Positions 37,410 to 47,180 of a stretch of 58,743 nucleotides of DNA are shown here, one piece after another. The stretch comes from Parabacteroides sp. (GTDB lineage: Bacteria > Bacteroidota > Bacteroidia > Bacteroidales > Tannerellaceae). The DNA lies in assembly GCA_017481945.1 (NCBI GenBank), contig JAFUOJ010000018.1, forward strand, positions 1 to 58,743. Direction: 5' to 3'. A program made the translations under genes and the position numbers. Positions within the stretch are counted from its first letter, which is position 1. Each line of letters begins with the position of its first letter. Below the pieces are notes generated by a model that was given only the letters and a program-made list of their open reading frames with translations, did not search any database and was not told the DNA's origin.

Positions 37410-38432
37410 TTAAACGTTATACCAAAGGCTGTCCTTTCGTACTTCTAATGGCATATCAATATTATCGGTAAAGAGCGCTCCGGTTCCCAATCCTTGTGGC
37501 AATGGGTTCTTGAATGTTGCACACCATTGGGCAATAGCATTTAATCCGATATTAGATTCTAACGCTGAAGTAATCCACCATCCGATATGTTGCTTTTCTG
37601 CCTCTTGTATCCATTCGTTTCCTCCATGTATTCCTCCGTGTAAAGAGGGTTTAAGGATGATATATTGTGGATGAATCATTGAGAGTAGTTTCTTTTTCTT
37701 TTGAGGGTCATTACAACCTATCAGCTCTTCGTCCAATGCAATAGGCAGCGGGGTTGAGGTAGTCAGCCGTGCCATCTCTTCCCATTGCCCGGAACGAATC
37801 GGTTGCTCTATTGAATGTAAATCCAATTCGGCTAATCGATTGAGCTTATCCATTGCGTCTGTTGGTGAAAAAGCTCCGTTGGCGTCAACCCGAAGTTCTA
37901 TGTCTCGAGCAGAAAATTGCTGGCGAATCATACGTAGAATCTTTAGCTCTTCTTCAAAATCGATTGCTCCAATTTTTAATTTGATACAACGAAAGCCCGC
38001 CTCTATTTTCGTCTTTACTTGTTCGGTCATCTCTTTGTAACTTCCCATCCAGATAAGACCGTTGATAGGAATACCGACTTCTCCTCGGGAAAAAGGTGTA
38101 TTCCATAGGGCAAAACTCTGTTTTTGGAAGTGTAAGAGGGCAGTTTCAAAACCAAATAGAATTGAGGGATAATTACGTAACCCCTCAATATCAATTTCTC
38201 CGGTTTCTTGGAATCGCTGACAAGCATTAGCTAATACATCTTCGTATGCTGGTATATCGTCACAACTGAGGTTCGGTAGTGGAGCACATTCTCCTATACC
38301 ACAACGTTCCGGTTGCTCCGCAGAGGTTAGATAAAGAAACCAACTCTTCCGTTCGGTGTATGTACCCCGTGAAGTCCCTGCTGGTTTCTTAAAATGTAGG
38401 ATACGGGGATGAACTTCTATTTGGTAAGACAT
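37410..38432 (-). CDS. menC: o-Succinylbenzoate synthase (MenC)
   Basis: This 340-residue enolase-superfamily enzyme dehydrates SHCHC to o-succinylbenzoate. It has the general base KLKIG, the metal ligands in RVDANGAF, SIEQPI and ALDEEL, and the second lysine in YIILKPSLHGG. These are the residues expected for the OSBS/muconate-lactonizing group. It overlaps no neighbour: 12 bases separate it from menB upstream. Confidence 0.94.
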   Translation of the reverse strand: MSYQIEVHPRILHFKKPAGTSRGTYTERKSWFLYLTSAEQPERCGIGECAPLPNLSCDDIPAYEDVLANACQRFQETGEIDIEGLRNYPSILFGFETALLHFQKQSFALWNTPFSRGEVGIPINGLIWMGSYKEMTEQVKTKIEAGFRCIKLKIGAIDFEEELKILRMIRQQFSARDIELRVDANGAFSPTDAMDKLNRLAELDLHSIEQPIRSGQWEEMARLTTSTPLPIALDEELIGCNDPQKKKKLLSMIHPQYIILKPSLHGGIHGGNEWIQEAEKQHIGWWITSALESNIGLNAIAQWCATFKNPLPQGLGTGALFTDNIDMPLEVRKDSLWYNV

Positions 38433-38444
38433 ATGTTTATTTCT

Positions 38445-39269
38445 TTATGGGAATTTGGGATAATCTTCAAAGCGAGGACGACGTTTTTCGAGGAACGCTT
38501 TTCCTCCTTCTTGTGCCTCTTCAGTCATGTAATATAACATAGTTGCGTCACCAGCCAATTCCTGAATACCTGCTTGTCCGTCCAATTCTGCATTCAAACC
38601 AGCCTTAATCATTCGAAGAGCCAGAGGGCTATGTAACATCATTTCCTCTGCCCATTGTACATATTCATCTTCCAATTGGTCTAAAGGAACTACTTTATTG
38701 ACCAATCCCATGTCCAGTGCTTCTTGAGCATTGTACTTACGGCAGAGGAACCAAATCTCTCGAGCTTTCTTTTGACCGACGATACGAGCTAAATAAGAGG
38801 ATCCGAATCCGGCGTCAAAACTACCTACACGCGGACCTGTTTGTCCGAAGATTGCATTTTCGGAAGCAATAGTTAAGTCGCAAACAACATGTAATACGTG
38901 TCCACCTCCGATGGCGAAGCCATTTACAGCAGCAATTACCGGTTTGGGTAAAGAACGAATTTGTTTTTGAACGTCTAATACATTAAGACGAGCAACACCA
39001 TCTTTTCCAATGTAACCGCCATGACCTTTCACGTTCATGTCTCCTCCGGCACAAAAAGCTACATTGCCAGCTCCAGTTAAAACCACTACATTGATGTCCT
39101 GACGTTCCCGACAAATGTATAGAGCGTCACTTATTTCTGTTGTTGTCGTTGGAGTAAAGGCATTGCGGTAACGTTCACGATTGATTGTGATACGAGCAAT
39201 TCCGTTATAGAAATCGAATAAGATGTCTTCGTATTGTTTAATGGGAGTCCATTCTCTTTTTGTGTTCAT
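38445..39269 (-). CDS. menB: 1,4-Dihydroxy-2-naphthoyl-CoA synthase (MenB)
   Basis: This 274-residue crotonase-fold enzyme closes the second ring of the naphthoquinone. The family segments are [35 protein letters not shown], and the MenB-specific [20 protein letters not shown] followed by [17 protein letters not shown]. The length is normal. It lies 26 bases after menD. Confidence 0.96.
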   Translation of the reverse strand: MNTKREWTPIKQYEDILFDFYNGIARITINRERYRNAFTPTTTTEISDALYICRERQDINVVVLTGAGNVAFCAGGDMNVKGHGGYIGKDGVARLNVLDVQKQIRSLPKPVIAAVNGFAIGGGHVLHVVCDLTIASENAIFGQTGPRVGSFDAGFGSSYLARIVGQKKAREIWFLCRKYNAQEALDMGLVNKVVPLDQLEDEYVQWAEEMMLHSPLALRMIKAGLNAELDGQAGIQELAGDATMLYYMTEEAQEGGKAFLEKRRPRFEDYPKFP

Positions 39270-39295
39270 AACTGAATTTATAATAAGTGAATTAT

Positions 39296-40966
39296 TTATT
39301 GATCATTCTTTAGTTGTTGATAATAGGCCTTAAGGAGCCGTATATCTTCGTCGGCATCGGTGAATACTTCCATAAGCATGGGTTGATTGTGCGGTGCCGA
39401 CTGAGTAAACATTCCCAGGGCATCGGTTAATTCCTCCATGTTATGTACCTGTAAATAGGTAAAGCCTCGCTCTTCTGCCCATCCTTTTGCCGAGGTTTTG
39501 TGGCTGGCTGTTACGAAACAATGTGTCTTGCTTCCCATTTCTAATCCAGGCAATGTTTGGAAAATCTCGCCGCCACCATTGTTCAGTAGCATAATGCGCA
39601 AATTACAACCGAAGTTTGTATTCCATAGTGCATTCATGTCATAAAAGAAACTTAGATCACCTAATACGACAAAATTTAGTTTATCTGAACAAACTGAATA
39701 ACCGATAGCCGTTGAAAGAGACCCCTCAATACCGCTTGTCCCTCGATTACAACAAACTTCTATCTCTTCAGGAAGCGAATAAAGTTGTGCATAACGTACA
39801 GCAGAACTGTTTCCTAAATGAAGAGCAGCAGGAGTTGGGAGCGATTTAATAAGCGTCCCAATAGCTGCCATTTCTGAATAGGGGAATTTCGGTTCTGGAA
39901 GACTACGTGTGTTATTCTCCCAAATGCGTGGAAACTCTATTGTTCGATTGTCTAACAGATAAGCGATCTTTTCTAAGAACTCAAACGGATCCATTTCAAT
40001 TACAGTTGTAAGTGAACCGAACAAATCTGCGACCTCACCATCCAAAGAAACATGCCAATGTTCACGAGGTGGATGGTTGCGTAGAAATTGTTTGAGACGT
40101 TTGGACACAATATGACCTCCGTAAGTAATCACCAGATCAGGAACCATTTTTGCTAATTTCTCTTCCGGTAATGTACAGAGTGCCGTATCAAAGTTCTTTA
40201 CAGGAATACCCGGAACCGTTTTGTTTCCAATATGCTCCGTAAGCCAAGCGAAATGTTTGTAAAGTAATTTTGAGTACTTTTTCTCAAATAAATAGATGAG
40301 ATTCATTTGACCGGCGATAATCATGCGCCGATTGTATTTATTTAATCGGTCGATTAGGCTGTTGTATTCCCGGTCATATACATTCAAACCTTGGTAACGA
40401 GTAATTACGCGAACTTTAGGAAGTTCTTCGGTTGTGAAGTTAAACAGAGGCTCGGCAATTGGAACATTGATATGCACTGGCCCTTTTCCGTGATGGTTTA
40501 GTTCCAATAATGCCTCATTAATGAGTCGATTACAAAACCACATTTCTTCCTCTGTATGTATTTCTGGCAGATTAACCGACTTCTTAACTAATGATCCGAA
40601 GACGCCCGGTTGAGGAAGTGTTTGTCCATCCATCTGTCCAATCCAAGCCCCAGGACGGTCTGCTGAGATAACTACTAAGGGTACTTGCTGGTAGAAAGCC
40701 TCGGAAACGGCAGGGTGAATGTTTAATAACGCACTGCCAGATGTACAACATACTGCTGCAGGTTGCCCACCATGTAACGCCAATCCAATAGCAAAGTAGG
40801 CAGCACTCCGTTCATCTGTTATTGAATAACAAGAAAAAAACGAGTGATTAGCAATGGTATGTACCAAAGGCGAATTGCGACTTCCGGGACATAGGACGAT
40901 TTTCTTTACGTTATGTTCTATCAGCAAAGCCACAAGTTGCAATATGTTTTTTTTATCTGAATACAT
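39296..40966 (-). CDS. menD: SEPHCHC synthase (MenD), thiamine-diphosphate enzyme
   Basis: This 556-residue enzyme joins 2-oxoglutarate and isochorismate in the first committed step of menaquinone synthesis. It has the MenD start [16 protein letters not shown], the thiamine-binding glutamate region [20 protein letters not shown], and the cofactor domain with [16 protein letters not shown] and [14 protein letters not shown]. The length is typical. No menF (isochorismate synthase) or menH gene is found in the window, so the isochorismate supply must be encoded elsewhere. It lies 17 bases after the acyl-CoA synthetase gene. Confidence 0.96.
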   Translation of the reverse strand: MYSDKKNILQLVALLIEHNVKKIVLCPGSRNSPLVHTIANHSFFSCYSITDERSAAYFAIGLALHGGQPAAVCCTSGSALLNIHPAVSEAFYQQVPLVVISADRPGAWIGQMDGQTLPQPGVFGSLVKKSVNLPEIHTEEEMWFCNRLINEALLELNHHGKGPVHINVPIAEPLFNFTTEELPKVRVITRYQGLNVYDREYNSLIDRLNKYNRRMIIAGQMNLIYLFEKKYSKLLYKHFAWLTEHIGNKTVPGIPVKNFDTALCTLPEEKLAKMVPDLVITYGGHIVSKRLKQFLRNHPPREHWHVSLDGEVADLFGSLTTVIEMDPFEFLEKIAYLLDNRTIEFPRIWENNTRSLPEPKFPYSEMAAIGTLIKSLPTPAALHLGNSSAVRYAQLYSLPEEIEVCCNRGTSGIEGSLSTAIGYSVCSDKLNFVVLGDLSFFYDMNALWNTNFGCNLRIMLLNNGGGEIFQTLPGLEMGSKTHCFVTASHKTSAKGWAEERGFTYLQVHNMEELTDALGMFTQSAPHNQPMLMEVFTDADEDIRLLKAYYQQLKNDQ

Positions 40967-40983
40967 AGTTGTACACTAATGAT

Positions 40984-42888
40984 TTAAATCAAAGACTTCT
41001 TGTTTTCATCATTGAATGGATTCTTTCCTTCCGGAGTATAAAGGTGTTCAATACGAGAAGCGTATGCCTTTTCAATTTTACCGCGGACGATTTTCATGGT
41101 ACTGTTGACCATTCCATTTTGTTCAGTGAAAGGCTCCGGCAATATTGCAAATGCAGAAGGCAACCAACGATCAGGGAATAACGTTGATAAGTCACCGCCT
41201 TTACGAAAACGATCAATCTGAGATTGGATGATTCGGATTGCCTCTTCGCGTCCTTTTTCAGAGGAAAGATCCAAGCTTTGATGTGCTAAATGTCTTTTTA
41301 GCTGTTCCTTATTAGGAACTAATAAAGCGACAGTATATGGATTCTGATTGTTATATAGAATCAATTGGTCAATACAAGAAGAATGTTCAACCAATGCCTC
41401 TTCAATACCTTCCGGACTATATTTCTCGCCATCGCTACCGATAAGTAGGCTTTTAAAGCGACCTAATACATATAGTAAACCATCATGTCCCATGTATCCC
41501 ATGTCGCCAGTATATAGCCATCCGTCTCGTACTGTTTCAGCAGTAGAAGTTGGATTCTTCCAATACCCGGCCATTACATTCTCTCCATGTATTACGATTT
41601 CCCCTTTTTCTCCGGTAGGCAATTCTTTTCCGTCAGAGTCACATATCTTTAAATCCAAAGGCTGAACCAAGACACCGCTACTACCGAACGTATGACGTTT
41701 CGGTCCGTTGGTTGAGATTACCGGAGTAGCTTCGCTTAATCCATAGCCTTGATACATCGGTAATCCGATGGCATAATAGAACTTCTGCAGGTCTTTATCC
41801 AATAATGCTCCTCCACCAATAAAGAACTTCATCTCTCCACCGAAGTTTTCTCTTACCTTAGTAAATAAGATATTGTCGAAAAGACTTATTAATGGTTTCA
41901 ATAGGCAACGGAAACCACGTCCTTTATCTTCTCCGCCATCTCCATTGTAAATATAGGCAACCTTCAGTGCTGTGTTGAACAGACGGACAATATTTTTCCC
42001 TTGTGCCCGAATACCTTGTTCGATATTCTTCTTAAAGTTCTTAGCCAATGCGGGAACACTTAAGATTAGGTGAGGCTTGAATTCTTTTATATTAATAGGT
42101 ATGTTCTTTAGAGTTTCCAGACCGGTACGTCCGACTTGTACAGTTGCCACTGAAGCTCCTTTGGACATAAAGATGTAGAAACCGACAACATGAGCGAAAC
42201 AGTGATCCAAAGGAAGTATGACTAATGTACGCCAAGTATCGTCTATATCAACACAGGAAAGAGATTGTTCGACGTTGGCAGTATAGTTACGGTGAGTTAA
42301 GATAACACCTTTAGGATCTGCTGTTGTTCCTGAAGTATAAGTGATAGTCGCATAATCATCGTTCTGCAAAGACTGACCAACTGCCAAGAACTCTTCTAAT
42401 GAATGAGAAGCCAAGTATTCTTTTCCCAATTGGAATACCTGGGACAATACGATCTCTTTCTCTTGATATTCTTTCTGCTCATCAATAATAATAACCTTCT
42501 CTACGAGAGGAAGCTGACCAATGATTGAACGAATTTTCTTTAATTGATTACCTGAAACAATGATATATTTTACGTCTGCATGTACGAGGCGGAATAGTAA
42601 ATCGTTGGCTTCTTCCAATTTAATGGAAAGGGGAACATTGGTTGCTCCTGCGTAGAACATAGCCAATTCTCCTATGATCCAAGCATTGCGTCCTTCGGAT
42701 AGAAGAGCCATGTTGTCACCTTTCTTTACCCCAAGAGCCATTAATCCGGCTCCTAAAGTATAGACTTGTTGTTGAACTTCTTTATATGTGGTCGGTTCAA
42801 ATTTAGTAGTTGTCTTTTCCCATAAAAAGGGATTATTAGGATATAACTTTACTGAGTTCTCAAAAAGATCAATAATCGTTTTCTTCAT
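40984..42888 (-). CDS. Long-chain fatty-acid--CoA ligase (AMP-binding)
   Basis: This 634-residue cytoplasmic AMP-forming ligase is of the FadD15/ACSL type. It has the ATP-binding TYTSGTTADPKGVILTHRNY, QGYGLSEATPV, and YTGDMGYMGHDGLLYVLGRF. The length and the GGGALLDKDLQKFYYAIGLP stretch fit long-chain acyl-CoA synthetases. It sits between mfd and menD in the same direction with short gaps, where other Bacteroidales often have menF, so its link to the quinone genes is by position only. Confidence 0.9.
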   Translation of the reverse strand: MKKTIIDLFENSVKLYPNNPFLWEKTTTKFEPTTYKEVQQQVYTLGAGLMALGVKKGDNMALLSEGRNAWIIGELAMFYAGATNVPLSIKLEEANDLLFRLVHADVKYIIVSGNQLKKIRSIIGQLPLVEKVIIIDEQKEYQEKEIVLSQVFQLGKEYLASHSLEEFLAVGQSLQNDDYATITYTSGTTADPKGVILTHRNYTANVEQSLSCVDIDDTWRTLVILPLDHCFAHVVGFYIFMSKGASVATVQVGRTGLETLKNIPINIKEFKPHLILSVPALAKNFKKNIEQGIRAQGKNIVRLFNTALKVAYIYNGDGGEDKGRGFRCLLKPLISLFDNILFTKVRENFGGEMKFFIGGGALLDKDLQKFYYAIGLPMYQGYGLSEATPVISTNGPKRHTFGSSGVLVQPLDLKICDSDGKELPTGEKGEIVIHGENVMAGYWKNPTSTAETVRDGWLYTGDMGYMGHDGLLYVLGRFKSLLIGSDGEKYSPEGIEEALVEHSSCIDQLILYNNQNPYTVALLVPNKEQLKRHLAHQSLDLSSEKGREEAIRIIQSQIDRFRKGGDLSTLFPDRWLPSAFAILPEPFTEQNGMVNSTMKIVRGKIEKAYASRIEHLYTPEGKNPFNDENKKSLI

Positions 42889-42931
42889 ATATGATTTGTT
42901 TAAAATAGTTACTTATAAGTTCGTTTGTTAT

Positions 42932-45900
42932 TTATCGAGCAGGTATCTCCGTTTTCTCTATCTCTTGTATGTACATACATGCAGTTTCTACGGTTCGTAC
43001 CTCTTTAATAATAATACTTCTTTTCCCGTTTTGTTCCCGAAGATTACATTCACGCGGGTGTTTTTGAATGAAACCTAATAGTTTATCAAACGCCTCACTT
43101 TCGTAATAAGGACTTTCAGGATTGGAAACTAAATGAAGACTCATCTGTCCTTTCTTCAATATAACCTTTTCCATTCCTAACTTTTTAGCCATACGACGTA
43201 GGCGAACCACCCGAATTAACTCTTTTCCCTCTTTGGGTATTTTTCCGAAACGGTCTTTTAAACGTTCGGTAAAAGCAAGAATATCATGTTCCTCTTCCAT
43301 CTTATCTAATTCCCGATAGAGAGATACTCGTTCGGAATCATTCGGTATATAAGTAGGAGGAAACATTAATTCCAAATCGCTTTCAATGTATGTTTCTCGG
43401 ATATATTCACTACCACTATCCGGGCGTTTATTTGTTGCGTTAGAATAAAGATCGGTGAACTCTTCTGCTTTTAGTTCATCTACGGCTTCTTCTAAAATCT
43501 TTTGGTAAGTCTCATAACCTAAGTCTGCGATGAAACCACTTTGTTCAGCTCCTAACATATTCCCTGCTCCTCGGATGTCTAAATCTTGCATAGCGATGTG
43601 AATACCACTTCCTAATTCTGAAAAGTTTTCAATTGCTTGCAAACGACGTCTTGCCTCTTGTGTCAGCGTAGATAGGGGAGGAGAAAGCAGATAACAAAAT
43701 GCTTTTCGGTTACTTCGTCCTACACGTCCGCGCAATTGATGTAAATCTGATAGACCAAACTGCTGGGCATTGTTGATGATAATCGTATTAGCATTCGGTA
43801 CATCAATACCACTTTCTACAATACTTGTTGCGATTAATACATCATATTCATAATTGACAAAGTCAAGAACTATCTTTTCTAATTTGTCAGGTTCCATCTG
43901 TCCATGACCGACAGCAATACGAGCATCGGGTATTTCTCTCTTAACAAGCGCCTCCATTTCATAAATGTTTTGGATACGATTGTTAATAAAAAACACCTGT
44001 CCGTTTCGACTCATTTCAAAATTAATAGCTTCGCGGATGATGTCCGGATTGAAGCGTTCCACTTCTGTTTGTACCGGATAACGGTTAGGCGGAGGCGTTG
44101 TAATGCTGGAAAGATCCCGGGCTCCCATCAGTGAAAATTGCAAAGTTCGGGGAATCGGAGTGGCTGTCATTGTCAATGTATCTACATTGGCTTTTAGTTG
44201 ACGTAACTTCTCTTTGACTGAAACACCAAACTTTTGCTCTTCGTCAATGATTAGTAAACCGAGATCTTTAAATGTGACATCTTTACCCACGATACGGTGT
44301 GTACCGATAAGAATGTTGACTTGTCCCTCTTTAAGATCCTTTAATGTCGCTTTTATCTCTTTGGTACTACGCGCACGACTGATGTATTCAATGTGGCAAG
44401 GAAAGTTCTTTAGTCGTTCGGAAAACGTCTGATAATGTTGAAAAGCTAATACAGTTGTCGGTACTAATACGGCTACTTGCTTATTATCCGAAACCGCTTT
44501 GAACGCCGCACGAATAGCAACTTCTGTTTTACCAAACCCAACATCTCCACAAATCAAGCGGTCCATTGGACGCTCACTTTCCATATCTGCTTTAACATCT
44601 GCGGTAGCTTTCATCTGGTCAGGAGTATCTTCATAGATGAAACTTGCTTCTAATTCATGTTGCATGAAGCTATCCGGGCTGTAAGCAAATCCCTTTTCCT
44701 GTTTCCGTTTAGAATAAAGAAGAATCAAATCACGAGCAATATCTTTTACTTTAGACTTGGTTCTCTCCTTCATTTTTTCCCAAGCTCCGGTACCTAATTT
44801 ACTAAGTTTAGGAGGCTCTCCGCTGTCTTTCCCTTTGTATTTAGATAACTTATGCAAGGAATGAATACTAACAAAAATGATATCATTGTTTTGATAAATG
44901 AGTTTTATAGCTTCTTGCATTTTCCCATTTACCTCTGTTCGTACCAATCCTCCAAATTGACCGACACCATGATCTATATGTACGATGTAATCTCCTGCCG
45001 TAAATTGGTTCAATTCTTTAAGAGATAAAGAAATTTTTCCACTACGTGCTTTATCACTTTTAAGATTAAACTTATGGAAACGATCGAATAACTGGTGATC
45101 TGTGAAAAGACAAATATGAAGTGTTTCGTCAGCAAAACCTTCGTGAATGGTTTTATTGACAAACGTGAAAGGAATATCTTCCCCACGATCTTCAAAGATT
45201 GCCCGTATACGAGTTGCCTGTTTTTCTACGTCACTAAGTAGATAAATGGTATAGCCCTCTTCCAAATATTTACGGAAAGATTCACTAACCAAATCAAAGT
45301 TTTTATGATAAATCGGTTGTATTTCTGTTACGAATGTTAGCGTTGAATCTGCAACTCCGACAGCTCGTGAACCGATATGTAAGCGTTTAAAATTAAGAAC
45401 AGTATGCAAGAAATCCGCTCCGGAGATTAGCTTTGATTGCATTTGTTCGCGGCTTGTGAATGATTCTTCATCTCCGATGATTGGATCTTCGTTCCAAATA
45501 CTCTCTATCCGTTCCTTGGCCCATTCTAAATCTTTACATACCAACAAGGTACTTGATGGGACTGAATCCAGTAGAGAAGAATTGGAACGATTCCCTTTTG
45601 ACATTTCAGGAACAATATAAATATGCTCTAACTTCTCTTTGGATAATTGTGTTTCTACATCAAAAGAACGAATTGTTTCTACTTCATTTCCAAAAAAGTC
45701 AATACGATAGGGGAACTCATACGAGAAAGAGAAAACATCTAAGATACTACCTCGTATCGCATATTGCCCCGGTTCGTAGACATAATCAACCTGTTCGAAT
45801 CCGTATTCATCTAATACATCCGAAACAAAAAGATTGTCAACTTTTTCTCCAACACTTATTTTCAGTGTGTTTTCTTTTAGTAGTTCACGTGAAATAACTT

Positions 45901-46294
45901 TCTCTGCCAATGCGTCAGGATAGGTTACTATGACAAAAGGAGCTGTCGGATCTTGTAAAAGACTGAGTACTTCCGTTCGTAAAATCTCATTAGCCGGATC
46001 AATATGTCCATATTTAATCGCCCGCCGATAAGCAGATGGAAAGAAATAAATACCATCGCCATTGGTGAGTTGTATTAAGTCATGATAAAAATAGCCTGCT
46101 TCTTCCAGGTCATTTAATATACAAACGTAGTTTCCCCTTCTTTTTGAAAAAAGAGAAGCTATCGTCATGGCTGCCCCGGAACCACTTAACCCTTTTACAT
46201 ATATATTACGGGATGTTTTATCTTTTAGTAGGGCATTTAATGCTGTCACTTGTGGATGGGCAGCATATTGTTTGAGTAAATCTTGTACCTCCAA
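42932..46294 (-). CDS. mfd: Transcription-repair coupling factor Mfd
   Basis: This 1120-residue translocase removes RNA polymerase stalled at DNA lesions and recruits the excision machinery. It has the UvrB-like N-terminal domain (about 1-350), the RNA-polymerase-interacting CarD-like domain (about 440-510, starting FTAGDYIVHIDHGVGQFGGL), the helicase core with Walker A GDVGFGKTEVA and Walker B IIDEEQKFGV, TATPIPRTL, the TRG segment, and the TRCF C-terminal domain (YIPNDSERVSLYRELDKMEE). The length is normal. It is first in the minus-strand cluster and has its own -7 box just upstream. Confidence 0.97.
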   Translation of the reverse strand: MEVQDLLKQYAAHPQVTALNALLKDKTSRNIYVKGLSGSGAAMTIASLFSKRRGNYVCILNDLEEAGYFYHDLIQLTNGDGIYFFPSAYRRAIKYGHIDPANEILRTEVLSLLQDPTAPFVIVTYPDALAEKVISRELLKENTLKISVGEKVDNLFVSDVLDEYGFEQVDYVYEPGQYAIRGSILDVFSFSYEFPYRIDFFGNEVETIRSFDVETQLSKEKLEHIYIVPEMSKGNRSNSSLLDSVPSSTLLVCKDLEWAKERIESIWNEDPIIGDEESFTSREQMQSKLISGADFLHTVLNFKRLHIGSRAVGVADSTLTFVTEIQPIYHKNFDLVSESFRKYLEEGYTIYLLSDVEKQATRIRAIFEDRGEDIPFTFVNKTIHEGFADETLHICLFTDHQLFDRFHKFNLKSDKARSGKISLSLKELNQFTAGDYIVHIDHGVGQFGGLVRTEVNGKMQEAIKLIYQNNDIIFVSIHSLHKLSKYKGKDSGEPPKLSKLGTGAWEKMKERTKSKVKDIARDLILLYSKRKQEKGFAYSPDSFMQHELEASFIYEDTPDQMKATADVKADMESERPMDRLICGDVGFGKTEVAIRAAFKAVSDNKQVAVLVPTTVLAFQHYQTFSERLKNFPCHIEYISRARSTKEIKATLKDLKEGQVNILIGTHRIVGKDVTFKDLGLLIIDEEQKFGVSVKEKLRQLKANVDTLTMTATPIPRTLQFSLMGARDLSSITTPPPNRYPVQTEVERFNPDIIREAINFEMSRNGQVFFINNRIQNIYEMEALVKREIPDARIAVGHGQMEPDKLEKIVLDFVNYEYDVLIATSIVESGIDVPNANTIIINNAQQFGLSDLHQLRGRVGRSNRKAFCYLLSPPLSTLTQEARRRLQAIENFSELGSGIHIAMQDLDIRGAGNMLGAEQSGFIADLGYETYQKILEEAVDELKAEEFTDLYSNATNKRPDSGSEYIRETYIESDLELMFPPTYIPNDSERVSLYRELDKMEEEHDILAFTERLKDRFGKIPKEGKELIRVVRLRRMAKKLGMEKVILKKGQMSLHLVSNPESPYYESEAFDKLLGFIQKHPRECNLREQNGKRSIIIKEVRTVETACMYIQEIEKTEIPAR

Positions 46295-46312
46295 TGTAGT
46301 ATGTAATTTCTA

Positions 46313-46320
46313 CAAAGGTA
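46313..46320 (-). promoter_or_regulatory. -7 box (TACCTTTG) for mfd
   Basis: TACCTTTG on the minus strand is a perfect TAnnTTTG match 19 bases before the mfd ATG, giving a very short leader. The -33 box is weak. Confidence 0.65.
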
Positions 46321-46452
46321 GAGTTTTTGTTTAAAATATATCACAGCCAAAGTAATTTTCGTCTTTATGGCTAAGTTTTTTTAGGAATAGTCTGTTTATA
46401 GAGAATATTTGTCGAATCGTCGATTTGTATTCTTTTTTTGAATTTTCCAATC

Positions 46453-46460
46453 TATATTTG
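46453..46460 (+). promoter_or_regulatory. -7 box (TATATTTG) for the broken secreted-protein gene
   Basis: TATATTTG fits the consensus 44 bases before the ATG at 46504. TTTG copies lie 12 and 25 bases upstream, neither at the usual spacing. Confidence 0.5.
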
Positions 46461-46503
46461 TCGAAAATATTTGGTTTTTTGTTCTGAATTTGGGATTTAA
46501 GAG

Positions 46504-47014
46504 ATGAAGAAAAGTAATAGATGTAGACCGGTTTTAATCAGAAGTCTACTGATCGGTATGTCCATTTTTGTCCTTTCTGTAACGGGTTTTGCGCAGAAAA
46601 GAGCAGGAGGAAAAACGGTAGTTACCGTAAATACGGAGATGGTTACCAACATGGAGTATGAGACGTTCCTTCAAGATCAATTGGTCGAAAATGGAAGTAT
46701 TCAGAATGTAAGTAAAACTAATCTTCAATTATCAAGCCCCGTATTTTCCAACAATCATTTAAGATGTTCTCTTGGAGGATAAACCAAATAATACCTCTTT
46801 ACCTGAAACTTGTTTGTATAGTAGGAGTCTAATGCGTCCGGAATTGAAGTATGAAACCAGTTTAAGTAAAGAACTAAAGCTCTGCTTTCGGCACGGAGGT
46901 TATCATGTTATTAATAGTAAATTGTATAGAAAGAATAGTCATTCGGAATTAATAGATATGGATACTTCGACAGGAGCTTATTGGACTGTTCAATTAGTGG
47001 CTAATATATTCTAA
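46504..47014 (+). pseudogene. Broken gene for a small secreted protein of unknown family
   Basis: The first frame (46504-46782) encodes a signal peptide (RSLLIGMSIFVLSVTGFAQ) and a mature part reaching SSPVFSNNHL, then stops. A second frame runs from about 46763 to 47014 and ends ELIDMDTSTGAYWTVQLVAN. Removing one A from the TTTAAG at about 46759-46764 would join them into one protein of about 170 residues (HLDVLLEDKPNN at the join). This suggests a one-base insertion in what was a single gene. I do not recognise the family. A 22-bp repeat array begins three bases after the second stop. Confidence 0.5.
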
Positions 47015-47016
47015 AA

Positions 47017-47098
47017 GTTTCACCGGATGAAACTCAAAGTTTCTTACCATGAAACTCGGAGTTTCTTATGTGAAACTTTTAGTTTCATGGTAAGAAAC
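47017..47098. repeat. 22-bp tandem array of four dyads (GTTTC-N-GAAAC)
   Basis: Dyads GTTTC..GAAAC start at 47017, 47039, 47061 and 47082, 22, 22 and 21 bases apart. The inner sequences are ACCGGAT, TTACCAT, TTATGT and ATGGTAA. The fourth unit is the exact reverse complement of the second, and together they form a 19-bp inverted repeat. The array starts three bases after the broken gene and ends 33 bases before the M28 peptidase -7 box. Confidence 0.85.
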
Positions 47099-47131
47099 TA
47101 AAAATATACGTTCGGAGTGAATAGAAATCTT

Positions 47132-47139
47132 TAACTTTG
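47132..47139 (+). promoter_or_regulatory. -7 box (TAACTTTG) for the M28 peptidase gene
   Basis: TAACTTTG fits TAnnTTTG 41 bases before the ATG at 47181. TTCG about 17 bases upstream is a poor -33 box. The repeat array lies immediately upstream. Confidence 0.65.
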
Positions 47140-47180
47140 TGCTTCAATAATAGTAACGACAAATAATTCGATAGAGTATT

